A stretch of DNA of 29,270 nt from a virus, in the IMG/VR virus record IMGVR_UViG_3300009161_000167, positions 1 through 29,270 of that record. One strand, written 5' to 3'. Shown one piece after another: positions 6,592 to 12,839 of this stretch; the first letter of the stretch is position 1; each line of letters opens with the position of its first letter. The translations under genes and the position numbers were made by a program. The notes under the pieces were generated by a model. It made no database searches, was not told the DNA's origin, and saw only the letters and a list, made by a program, of their open reading frames with translations.

Positions 6592-6627
6592 ATTTTCACC
6601 ACCACCACGACATTTGAAAGGTAAGTA

Positions 6628-6837
6628 ATGAACACTGATTTAGAGCTGCTCAAAACCGAGATTGACCGCTTGTCACAGCGGGTCCAGATGGCAATCGACG
6701 AGCCTAAGACCGATCCTGAACTGGTCTCGCGAGCCATGACCGATGTCCGGTGGCAATGGCGGTGGATGGAGTCCAAGACACCGGACCGCATCCCGTTTCA
6801 ATCGTATGTAAATGGCTCAGACGAGGTGCAATCATGA
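6628..6837 (+). CDS. Hypothetical protein, 69 aa
   Basis: Starts at ATG 6628 with GAAAGG eight bases upstream, inside a GTAAGTAATG sequence. It has a heptad-like helix at the start (LELLKTEIDRLSQRVQMAI) and a Trp-rich middle (VRWQWRWME). It ends with an ATGA overlap into the next gene. No family is recognised. Confidence 0.62.
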   Translation: MNTDLELLKTEIDRLSQRVQMAIDEPKTDPELVSRAMTDVRWQWRWMESKTPDRIPFQSYVNGSDEVQS

Positions 6838-7184
6838 CCACCGCAACAATGGCAGCACCACTGTTTACAGCCGCCGAAACATTTCTGGCCGCCCGTGCCA
6901 AGAGATTAAACATGGCCGAAATCACCCTAATTAGTATGTGGCCGGAACGGGCGGGCAAGTACAAGCGAGTCATCGACTACGCTCGCAGAGATTTTGACCA
7001 CGCTCTGGCTCGCAACCTGGCTGCCGATCCTGACACGGATCCAGCCGAGATCGTGCGGTTGATGAATCACCAGCCTTACGACCGCATCGTCTCGCTTGGG
7101 TCTGACAAGGATGGTAACGAGTTTCTAGTGGAGGAGTCCCAGGCAGGTCGTCACTGGACAGCCCACCCCGAACAGTTGCAATAA
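6834..7184 (+). CDS. Hypothetical protein, 116 aa
   Basis: Coupled to the gene before it; start ATG 6834 with GAGG nearby. The N-terminal half is helical (APLFTAAETFLAARAKRLN). The C-terminal half reads like a small beta domain (DRIVSLGSDKDGNEFLVEES). It is the last gene before the structured noncoding stretch upstream of csrA. Function unknown. Confidence 0.65.
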   Translation: MTTATMAAPLFTAAETFLAARAKRLNMAEITLISMWPERAGKYKRVIDYARRDFDHALARNLAADPDTDPAEIVRLMNHQPYDRIVSLGSDKDGNEFLVEESQAGRHWTAHPEQLQ

Positions 7185-7326
7185 GATCAGTCCCGTAAGC
7201 CGCTATGCTCCATAGTCCTCAGGCGGTGGTAATTGTGGCTCGGTGGAATCCTTACCACCCGCTCTCGCACGCACGAGAGCAAGAGCGATCGGGCCGGGAA
7301 CCGAGCGATTACCAAGCGGGCTGCAT

Positions 7327-7386
7327 CCGCCGTCAGTGGCTCAAGGGGGACGTATTTCCCCGGGTGGGTTCGATTCCCACCGGCGG
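7327..7386 (+). other. tRNA-like element with perfect T arm but no D arm
   Basis: CCGCCG (7327-7332) can pair with CGGCGG (7381-7386) as an acceptor-like stem. It encloses the arm GGGGA/TCCCC and a textbook T arm GTGGG-TTCGATT-CCCAC (7364-7380). There is too little sequence for a normal D arm plus anticodon arm, and no convincing anticodon or 3' CCA. A longer fold starting further upstream, as in tRNA-Ser/Leu, was tried by eye and does not close the acceptor stem. It may be a tRNA mimic or a decayed tRNA inside the larger structured region. Confidence 0.35.
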
Positions 7387-7388
7387 CT

Positions 7389-7419
7389 TGTCAGGGCTAG
7401 TCGATATCCAGCCCTGACA
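7389..7419 (+). terminator. Ten-pair hairpin inside the structured region
   Basis: TGTCAGGGCT and AGCCCTGACA pair perfectly around an 11-base loop, directly after the tRNA-like T arm. No U run follows, so it may close an RNA 3' end by processing, or be a structural element and not a terminator. Confidence 0.45.
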
Positions 7420-7562
7420 GACTCTCGGTTAGTTGATTCCGAAGTTGTTTATCCGGCACCAGCTGGGCAACCTCACTTGAACTGCGGGGAGTTGGTCAAT
7501 CGGTACTCGCGCCGGTGGCTTCATACACCACCGGCACTCAATCAACATGGAGGTTACAGCAG

Positions 7563-7760
7563 ATGCTAGTCCTAAAATGCAAAATCGGCGAAGAAATCGT
7601 GATTTCAGTCAACGGAATCGAAACCGTCTTGACGGTCACGGAATCGCATCACGGTGCGGTTAAGCTGGGTTTCTCGGCTCCACCGGAGGTGGTGATTGAT
7701 CGGCGGATCGTGTGGGCTAAGAAGATGATGAATGCAGTTGAAACAGGGAAAACATCATGA
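7563..7760 (+). CDS. csrA: CsrA/RsmA-family RNA-binding regulator
   Basis: 65 residues from ATG 7563, fixed by GGAGG at 7549-7553. The pattern is the CsrA one: MLVLKCKIGEEIVI at the start, a variable turn, then VKLGFSAPPEVVIDRRIVW. CsrA dimers bind GGA in RNA hairpins and block or stabilise messages. R47/R48 match the conserved arginine near the end of the core. The usual R6 of the first RNA-binding strand is Cys here and R7 is Lys, so RNA affinity or specificity may differ. It sits directly behind a hairpin-rich leader with exposed GGA motifs and overlaps the AP2 gene by four bases. A phage CsrA could redirect host translation or its own late genes (inference). Confidence 0.85.
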   Translation: MLVLKCKIGEEIVISVNGIETVLTVTESHHGAVKLGFSAPPEVVIDRRIVWAKKMMNAVETGKTS

Positions 7761-8161
7761 CCCTCACCACCCTGACAAGCAAACGCATCGCGATCGTGCG
7801 ACAGTACAAAAGCGAGCACCCTGACAGCAACTTCCCAGACGATCGCGACCTTGATGCCGAGGTACCAGGGAGCGGCGAACTGATCAGTGCGCTAGGGACG
7901 ATCGTTGAACATCACCAGCAGTACAAAATCAAGAGCGGCGGCACGATCGGCATCAGCTATTGCAAGACGCACCGGTCGTTTGCCGTCCATATCGGCAATG
8001 GAAACCATCGCTACGGTTACTACACAGCCAAGGAAGCGGCTGCGGCATATGACGCGGCTGCACTAGCGAGATACGGCGAAGACGCGGTCCTGAACGACCC
8101 TGACGCGGTGGACACTTTACAACTAGATGTGAGAGATAAAATATTATCGACAATTCTTTAA
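7757..8161 (+). CDS. AP2-domain DNA-binding protein
   Basis: 134 residues. The segment at about 60-113 carries the AP2 signature: a GGTIGISYCKTHRSFAVHIG start, an aromatic HRYGYYTAKEAAAAYDAAAL helix, and RYGEDAVLN at the end. AP2 domains in phages usually accompany HNH endonucleases; no H-N-H residues are visible here, so this is probably a stand-alone DNA-binding protein. The N-terminal 55 residues are variable and charged. Translation is coupled to csrA by ATGA. Confidence 0.75.
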   Translation: MTLTTLTSKRIAIVRQYKSEHPDSNFPDDRDLDAEVPGSGELISALGTIVEHHQQYKIKSGGTIGISYCKTHRSFAVHIGNGNHRYGYYTAKEAAAAYDAAALARYGEDAVLNDPDAVDTLQLDVRDKILSTIL

Positions 8162-8217
8162 TCAGCCTATACGCACTGGAAAATGATCGACACTTTCGCA
8201 GCGAAACGCTTGTTTCA

Positions 8218-8472
8218 TTGCGGGAAGCACTGCAAACGGTACTCGATAAAAGGATCGGTTACGAACGTTTTTCGGTCTATTCTGATCCACGCTCGCAACG
8301 GACCGAAATCCTATTCATCCGCCGCGGGCAACTGGCGTGGTTCGTTTTAGATAAGCCGAACGATTCCGACCTGTTGCAATTCGCCCGTGACCTTAATTGG
8401 ATGTGCCACTTGGATCCGCAATTGGCAGACTTTTCACCGTTACAGGAGGCATCAATCCGATGCACAGCATGA
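8218..8472 (+). CDS. Hypothetical protein, 84 aa or slightly longer, start uncertain
   Basis: The frame is open from 8140 to the stop at 8470-8472. The only usual start codon is TTG at 8218, which lacks a clear ribosome binding site. The stretch before it (8161-8217, LYALENDRHFRSETLVS) also looks coding, so an unusual start (ATT 8143, ATC or CTG) or coupling from the AP2 gene is possible. The protein has an alternating strand pattern (RFSVYSDPRSQRTEILFIRR). It overlaps the next gene by 13 bases. Family not recognised. Confidence 0.5.
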   Translation: MREALQTVLDKRIGYERFSVYSDPRSQRTEILFIRRGQLAWFVLDKPNDSDLLQFARDLNWMCHLDPQLADFSPLQEASIRCTA

Positions 8473-8693
8473 CAGATGAGCAGATACTAATTGTCAAGGC
8501 GGCTAGATCGTTGCACCAACTCGGTGCGATGGCGGCACGGTTTGACGCTGTCGCACGGTCGCAAGAGAGTTGCAATCTGGCTACGGCGTTTGAAGTCAAA
8601 CACGAATTGCTGGCTTATTGCAATCGCAACGGGATATCGGCAGTGGAATTTAAAGAACGGGAATACAAGGAGAATCTTGATGACACCGCTTGA
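8460..8693 (+). CDS. Hypothetical helical protein, 77 aa
   Basis: Start ATG 8460 (MHSMTDEQILIVKAARSLHQ), chosen because AGGAGG lies ten bases upstream. A second in-frame ATG at 8469 is possible. Mostly helical, with no membrane part. It overlaps both neighbours. No family is recognised. Confidence 0.62.
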   Translation: MHSMTDEQILIVKAARSLHQLGAMAARFDAVARSQESCNLATAFEVKHELLAYCNRNGISAVEFKEREYKENLDDTA

Positions 8694-8967
8694 TTTTATC
8701 GCATCGTTACCACACGGTGAGGCCAAGGCTGCGGCGTTGACGGTCTACAACCTGATGACGCCGGTGTGGACCGAAATCACTGACGATCCGGCAACGCTGC
8801 CGGAGAATGGGATGTGGCTCGAAGGGAAAAATAAGCAACGTAGGTTTCTGGCGATGTGGGGGAACTCCACAGAACCAACAATAAAAAAGTGGAAGTCGTA
8901 CGATTTTTTTGACCGGAAGTACGGATCGAGAAACACCATGACGCCTACACACTGGAGGCCGATCTGA
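8680..8967 (+). CDS. DUF551-like small protein, 95 aa (paralogue 1)
   Basis: Start ATG 8680 with AAGGAGA eight bases upstream. The C-terminus TPTHWRPI matches the T-H-W-x-P ending of DUF551 proteins, a widespread phage family of unknown function, and the same ending is found in the next gene. The middle holds aromatic positions (WKSYDFFDRKYG). Its last codons TGG AGG CCG ATC also supply the GGAGG ribosome binding site of the next gene, eight bases before that ATG. Confidence 0.62.
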   Translation: MTPLDFIASLPHGEAKAAALTVYNLMTPVWTEITDDPATLPENGMWLEGKNKQRRFLAMWGNSTEPTIKKWKSYDFFDRKYGSRNTMTPTHWRPI

Positions 8968-9218
8968 TGAGCGAATGGATCACCCTGGACGGCACGCCCG
9001 ATAAACTGCCGCCGCCTTTCCAATTAATCGCGGTTCGGACCACCGAGGGATTCGAGTTTCTTGCCACCCGTGATGCAGATCCAGAAAAGTATCGTGACTG
9101 GTGCTGGTCGAAAGTTGTCAACCCGTATTGGCACTCTGATAAGCAAGCTATTGTCTTCGACGAGCAAGACTTGGAACCGCAGGACTGGATTGTTACTCAT
9201 TGGAGGCCGATCGCATGA
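8967..9218 (+). CDS. DUF551-like small protein, 83 aa (paralogue 2)
   Basis: Starts on the last base of the previous stop codon. MSEWITLDGTPDKLPPPFQL followed later by VTHWRPIA is the DUF551 pattern (W-I-x at the start, T-H-W-x-P at the end). It is distinct in sequence from the gene before it, but shares ending and gene junction: again TGG AGG CCG ATC places GGAGG eight bases before the next ATG at 9215. Function unknown. Confidence 0.7.
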   Translation: MSEWITLDGTPDKLPPPFQLIAVRTTEGFEFLATRDADPEKYRDWCWSKVVNPYWHSDKQAIVFDEQDLEPQDWIVTHWRPIA

Positions 9219-9544
9219 GCTGCCCTGACTACTACTTACTGACCTCAGGTCGTGAATTTATCGACTTCGCAAACACCGAGCTTTCCGCCTGGCTAAAACC
9301 ACGGGTCTCTCACGAGGTCTATCACTGCATAATCTCCGCAATGGAACATCGGTTCCGGTGCGGAAATAAGCCCGGCGAAGCGGAGACGGACAAATCAGCA
9401 GAAGAGTTCTGGCTTTCGCGGGCAGTGTGGACCCACGTCAAATCTCGCACCGGGCCTTACTTCATGAGCGATATCATGCCAGTAGTTCTGGCGATGGTGG
9501 ATTCCGAGCGGCGCAAGAAAGATCTAAAGAAGGTAAACTCATGA
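9215..9544 (+). CDS. Hypothetical protein, 109 aa
   Basis: Start ATG 9215, overlapping the previous stop. Mainly helical, with VYHCIISAMEHRFRCGNK and FWLSRAVWTHVKSR segments and a basic C-terminus (RRKKDLKKVNS). The spacing of aromatic and charged helices is faintly like phage DUF3310/nucleotide-kinase-related small proteins, but I cannot confirm this. Four-base overlap with the resolvase gene. Confidence 0.62.
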   Translation: MSCPDYYLLTSGREFIDFANTELSAWLKPRVSHEVYHCIISAMEHRFRCGNKPGEAETDKSAEEFWLSRAVWTHVKSRTGPYFMSDIMPVVLAMVDSERRKKDLKKVNS

Positions 9545-9990
9545 CCATCATCGGAATCGACCCCGGCTTATCCGGTGGTATCGCAGTAATTGAAAACGGG
9601 CGAATCGTTGAAACGCACCGCATGCCGATTGTCAAGTTTTTCGGTAAGAAGGTACTGGATTCACGCGGCCTTCGGGAGATCCTGATCGAGCGTGATTATG
9701 CCAGCCGCGTCATTATCGAAAAGGTTCACGCGATGCCCGGCCAGGGCGTCACGTCCACGTTCACTTTTGGCTTCGGCGCAGGTGTGATCGAAGGTGTTTT
9801 GGCTGGCATCACAATGCCGTTCGAATATGTGACGCCTCAGAAATGGCAGTCTATTCTGAACGGGATTGATTCCAGTCTAAAAAAGAAACGGTCTGTCGTA
9901 TATTGCAACGGACGTTTCCCCACGATCGGTAAATTGACCGATGGGGAGGCCGATGCGGTTTGCATGGCCCTGTGGGCAGGTGGTGTGTGA
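9541..9990 (+). CDS. RuvC-like Holliday junction resolvase
   Basis: 149 residues with an RNase H-type fold. D7 lies in IIGIDPGLSGG, E60 in RVIIEKVHAMPGQG, and D134 and D138 in TDGEADAVCMA, matching the four acidic residues of RuvC in order and spacing. It would cut branched DNA made by phage replication and recombination before packaging. It closes the early operon and is followed by a 54-base gap before the methyltransferase. The N-terminal start at ATG 9541 places the IDPG strand at the very start, as in RuvC. Confidence 0.88.
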   Translation: MTIIGIDPGLSGGIAVIENGRIVETHRMPIVKFFGKKVLDSRGLREILIERDYASRVIIEKVHAMPGQGVTSTFTFGFGAGVIEGVLAGITMPFEYVTPQKWQSILNGIDSSLKKKRSVVYCNGRFPTIGKLTDGEADAVCMALWAGGV

Positions 9991-10044
9991 TTTCGGCGGG
10001 ATCGGTGGTAAGATAGTTGCGTTGGTTACTTACGGAGACCGTGC

Positions 10045-11301
10045 ATGAAGATCAAGACAGTCGCCATCGGTTCGATATCTCAAGACCCCGCGAACCTGCG
10101 AAAGCACGGCGAAAGGAACATTGATGCGATCGTTGCCAGCCTACGCAAGTTTGGGCAGCAACACCCGATCGTGATCGACTCCACGGGTATCATCCTATCG
10201 GGCAACGGTCGCTACATGGCCGCCGTTAAGCTCGGCTGGAGCGAGATCAAGGTGGTCGAGTCGTCACTCACGGGATCGGCTGCCACCGCTTACGCCATCG
10301 CCGACAACCGGACGGCGGAACTGGCCGAGTGGGACACTACGGCACTGGCTGAGACCTTGCGGGCGTTGCAATCGGAGGAGTTTGATACCAACGCGGCAGG
10401 GTATAGTGATGGCGAGATTGATGCGTTGGTGGAGGGGTTGGGGAGTGAGTTGCTTGGGGCAGATAAAGAGATCGTTGAAGATGAGATTCCGGAGCCACCC
10501 GTTGACCCGATCACCAAGACTGGCGATCTGTGGATTCTTGGTGAACACAGGGTGCTCTGCGGCGATTCGACGAAGGCGGATGATGTGGCACGGCTGATGG
10601 CGGGGGCGAAAGCGGATCTTTGCTTTACTTCCCCACCTTACAACCTGGGCAAGTCTGTTGGACTTCGCAACGGACACCGTAAAGGCATGTCGAGTGCGTA
10701 CAACGATATTGCTGATAATTCGGGCGATTGGCAATCGCTTTTCAGGGATTTTACCGATTTAGCAATATCTCACTCTTTGCTGGTCGCTATAAATGTTCAA
10801 ATGCTTTCTGGAAACAAGGTTGCACTCTGTGAACTTATCGGAGAGTACGCATCACGAATTGTTGATACTGCTGTTTGGGTAAAAACGAACCCGCAACCAG
10901 CCATGGCAGAACAAGTAATGACGAGTGCGTTTGAATTCATAATAATGCTTTCACCAGAACAGGGTCCGACACGGCGAATCTCAACTGGGTCTTTCGGGCG
11001 TGGTCAACTGTCGAATGTCTTTTCGCACGGTACAGCCAGTGGTCATGACTCGTCAATTCATGGTGCAGTCTTTCCGATTGCGGTGGCATGTCATTATGTC
11101 GGCAATTTAACCAAGACTGATAACACCATCTACGATCCCTTCCTCGGCTCCGGCACCACACTAATCGCAGCCCAACAACTCAACCGCAAGTGCTACGGCA
11201 TGGAAATCAGCCCCCAATATTGTGACGTGATCGTGAAACGGTGGGAGAATCTAACGGGCATGGTAGCCGTTCGAGAGACCTCGGTAAAAACACCGGCATA
11301 A
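10045..11301 (+). CDS. ParB-domain / DNA methyltransferase fusion
   Basis: 418 residues. Residues 1-100 are a ParB/Srx-like nuclease-fold domain (ISQDPANLRKH, ILSGNGRYMAA). Residues 160-405 are a beta-class DNA methyltransferase: motif IV TSPPYNL at 195-201, then motif I DPFLGSGTT at 364-372 and CYGMEISPQY. The S-P-P-Y form is usual in N4-cytosine enzymes but also occurs in N6-adenine ones, so the modified base is open. Such fusions are common in phages next to the terminase, and probably shield phage DNA from host nucleases or mark it for packaging. The part between the two motifs is AT-richer (37-47% GC per line at 10741-10980, against 58-67% in sampled upstream lines). GGAG lies seven bases before the ATG. 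Confidence 0.88.
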   Translation: MKIKTVAIGSISQDPANLRKHGERNIDAIVASLRKFGQQHPIVIDSTGIILSGNGRYMAAVKLGWSEIKVVESSLTGSAATAYAIADNRTAELAEWDTTALAETLRALQSEEFDTNAAGYSDGEIDALVEGLGSELLGADKEIVEDEIPEPPVDPITKTGDLWILGEHRVLCGDSTKADDVARLMAGAKADLCFTSPPYNLGKSVGLRNGHRKGMSSAYNDIADNSGDWQSLFRDFTDLAISHSLLVAINVQMLSGNKVALCELIGEYASRIVDTAVWVKTNPQPAMAEQVMTSAFEFIIMLSPEQGPTRRISTGSFGRGQLSNVFSHGTASGHDSSIHGAVFPIAVACHYVGNLTKTDNTIYDPFLGSGTTLIAAQQLNRKCYGMEISPQYCDVIVKRWENLTGMVAVRETSVKTPA

Positions 11302-11318
11302 CATCGGAGACAAAAATC

Positions 11319-11648
11319 ATGCCACCTAACATCCAAAACCTTCGACCACCGTGGCCCAAAGGAACGTCTGGCAACACCGGTGGGCGTCCCAAAAAGCCGC
11401 TCCAAGCAGCCCTTGAAACAGAGCTGGCGTCCAAGCCCGAACTCCTGCGGGCGATGGTGCAAAAGGGCTTGAAGATGGCTCTGGAAGGTGACTTCCGTTA
11501 CTGGTCAGCAATCTGGGACCGGCTGGACGGTAAGGTTCCGCTACCGATCTCTGTGGAGCCGGTGAACACTGAAGATTACGGCATCCTAGTTGAACTACCT
11601 AAACCAGAAATTACCGATGGCGAAAAAAACATTAATTCAGGCGACTGA
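11319..11648 (+). CDS. DUF5681-type protein, candidate terminase small subunit
   Basis: 109 residues from ATG 11319, chosen because GGAGA lies eight bases upstream. The N-terminus PPWPKGTSGNTGGRPKKPLQ is the DUF5681 signature (W-P-K-G-x-S-G-N-x-G-G-R-P). The rest is helical (LLRAMVQKGLKMALEGDFRYW). Proteins of this kind sit directly before large terminase genes in many phages and are good small-subunit candidates. It overlaps the terminase gene by 32 bases. Confidence 0.75.
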   Translation: MPPNIQNLRPPWPKGTSGNTGGRPKKPLQAALETELASKPELLRAMVQKGLKMALEGDFRYWSAIWDRLDGKVPLPISVEPVNTEDYGILVELPKPEITDGEKNINSGD

Positions 11649-12780
11649 CCCACAGAAGCAATTTTGGGCTGACGAATCGAAGTTTACAGCATTCGTCGGC
11701 GGGATCGGATCAGGCAAGACCTTTGCAGGTGCATTGAAGGTGCTCACCATGCCCTCCAACAGCACCGGCATGGTGCTGGCTCCAACCTTCCCCATGCTTC
11801 GGACCGCTTCACTACGAGCGTTTCTGGATATCGCAAGACCTGCGGGCCTGATCGAATCGTTTAACAAATCCGACTACGAAATGGTGCTCAAAGGCAACCG
11901 CACCATTTATTGGCGATCGGCTGACAACCCCGACCGGCTCCGTGGTCCTAACTTGGGGTGGGTCTGGATGGACGAATCCGCCATGATGGATGAAGAGACA
12001 TGGCTTATCGCGATCGGTCGCTTAAGGCAATCACCCGGCCAGGCATGGATGACCAGCACGCCCAGGGGCACACGTCACTGGCTTTACGACCTGGTCAAAA
12101 AGGCTCATGTTTCAGTCACCACAGCCACATCGGCAAGCAACCTGTTCAACCCTGACGACTTTGTTTCCAGCGTCTCGTCAATCGGCTCCGCTGACTGGCA
12201 GCGGCAGGAACTTGGTGGCGAGTTCGTTGAACCGGGCGGGACATTGTTCAAACGGCACTGGTTCAATTCGGTCGACAAATTGCCAGACGGCGAACGATTA
12301 TCAGTCCGATCATGGGACACCGCAGCCACAAGTGGCGGGGGCGATCATTCGGTGGGTCTGAGGATGCACAAGATTGACGGCAAGTATTATGTGGACAGTG
12401 TGATCCGTGGCCAGTGGGGACCGGACGAGCTGGACACCATCCAGCAGCAGACAGCCGAAACCGACGGGCAGGATGTCTCGATTATCTTGGAACGCGAACC
12501 GGGATCGGCGGGCAAGCGAATTAACCAATACACCCGACTCGCTTTGTCTGATTACCACGTGGTCGAAGAGAGCCACACGGGCGGCAAGTATCAACGGGCG
12601 TTGCCATCAGCCAAGGAAGCGGCTCGTGGCGGGATTGTGCTGGTCAAGGGCAATTGGATCACCGCATTTCTCGATGAGATCGCTGATTTCAATGGCGAAA
12701 AAGATCAGGTGGATGACCAGGTGGACGGGCTTTCGCTGGCCTTCAACTACCTGTTTCGAAAAGTGGGCGTATCACTGTAA
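11617..12780 (+). CDS. terL: Terminase large subunit
   Basis: 387 residues from ATG 11617 (MAKKTLIQATDPQKQFWADE). An upstream TTG at 11590 is less likely. The ATPase has Walker A GGIGSGKT at 28-35, Walker B WVWMDE at 115-120 and a coupling motif STPRG at 147-151. The RNase H-type nuclease begins with D234 in RSWDTAA and continues with ILEREPGSAG and a C-terminal DDQVDG acidic segment. It pumps phage DNA into the prohead and cuts it. All functional motifs appear intact. The ribosome binding site is poor, so it probably relies on coupling to the gene before it. Confidence 0.95.
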   Translation: MAKKTLIQATDPQKQFWADESKFTAFVGGIGSGKTFAGALKVLTMPSNSTGMVLAPTFPMLRTASLRAFLDIARPAGLIESFNKSDYEMVLKGNRTIYWRSADNPDRLRGPNLGWVWMDESAMMDEETWLIAIGRLRQSPGQAWMTSTPRGTRHWLYDLVKKAHVSVTTATSASNLFNPDDFVSSVSSIGSADWQRQELGGEFVEPGGTLFKRHWFNSVDKLPDGERLSVRSWDTAATSGGGDHSVGLRMHKIDGKYYVDSVIRGQWGPDELDTIQQQTAETDGQDVSIILEREPGSAGKRINQYTRLALSDYHVVEESHTGGKYQRALPSAKEAARGGIVLVKGNWITAFLDEIADFNGEKDQVDDQVDGLSLAFNYLFRKVGVSL

Positions 12781-12839
12781 GTTAAAAAGAGTTAAGATAT
12801 GGGCTGATAATTACTTGATTCCGGCTTAGGAGCACCACC

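Larger units (their letters stand above)
7199..7540 (+). ncRNA. Densely structured noncoding region upstream of csrA
   Basis: About 375 bases (7185-7562) lack a believable gene but hold many perfect hairpins on the + strand. GGTGGTAA/TTACCACC pairs at 7225-7259, with GGA in its loop. GCTCTCG/CGAGAGC is at 7261-7280. GGGGA/TCCCC is at 7346-7361. GGTGGG/CCCACC is at 7363-7381, around TTCGATT. TGTCAGGGCT/AGCCCTGACA is at 7389-7419. GCCGGTGG/CCACCGGC is at 7511-7535. GAGCGAT is repeated at 7283 and 7302. GGA occurs in several exposed places and in the csrA ribosome binding site. Because CsrA binds GGA in hairpin loops, this may be an autoregulatory leader, a CsrA-titrating RNA, or an unrelated structured phage RNA. 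No clear promoter is found inside it. Confidence 0.5.

Noticed and set aside
7199-7389. Idea of a tRNA split by an intron, with GCCGC at 7199 pairing with the 3' GCGGC
   Set aside because: The pairing covers only five bases, there is no anticodon arm at either side, and the gap is too small for a group I intron.
7205-7569. Overlapping + strand frames at 7205-7417 and 7243-7569 in the structured region
   Set aside because: No ribosome binding site, low-complexity translations, and they run through perfect hairpins and the csrA start signals.
12371-12400. Third copy of the early promoter (ATTGACGGCAA... TATTAT) inside terL
   Set aside because: The match is short, the spacer is far too small, and the bases encode ordinary terminase residues.
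12781-12839. Promoter before the portal gene using GATAAT at 12806
   Set aside because: No -35 sequence at 16-18 bases upstream (only TAAAAA).
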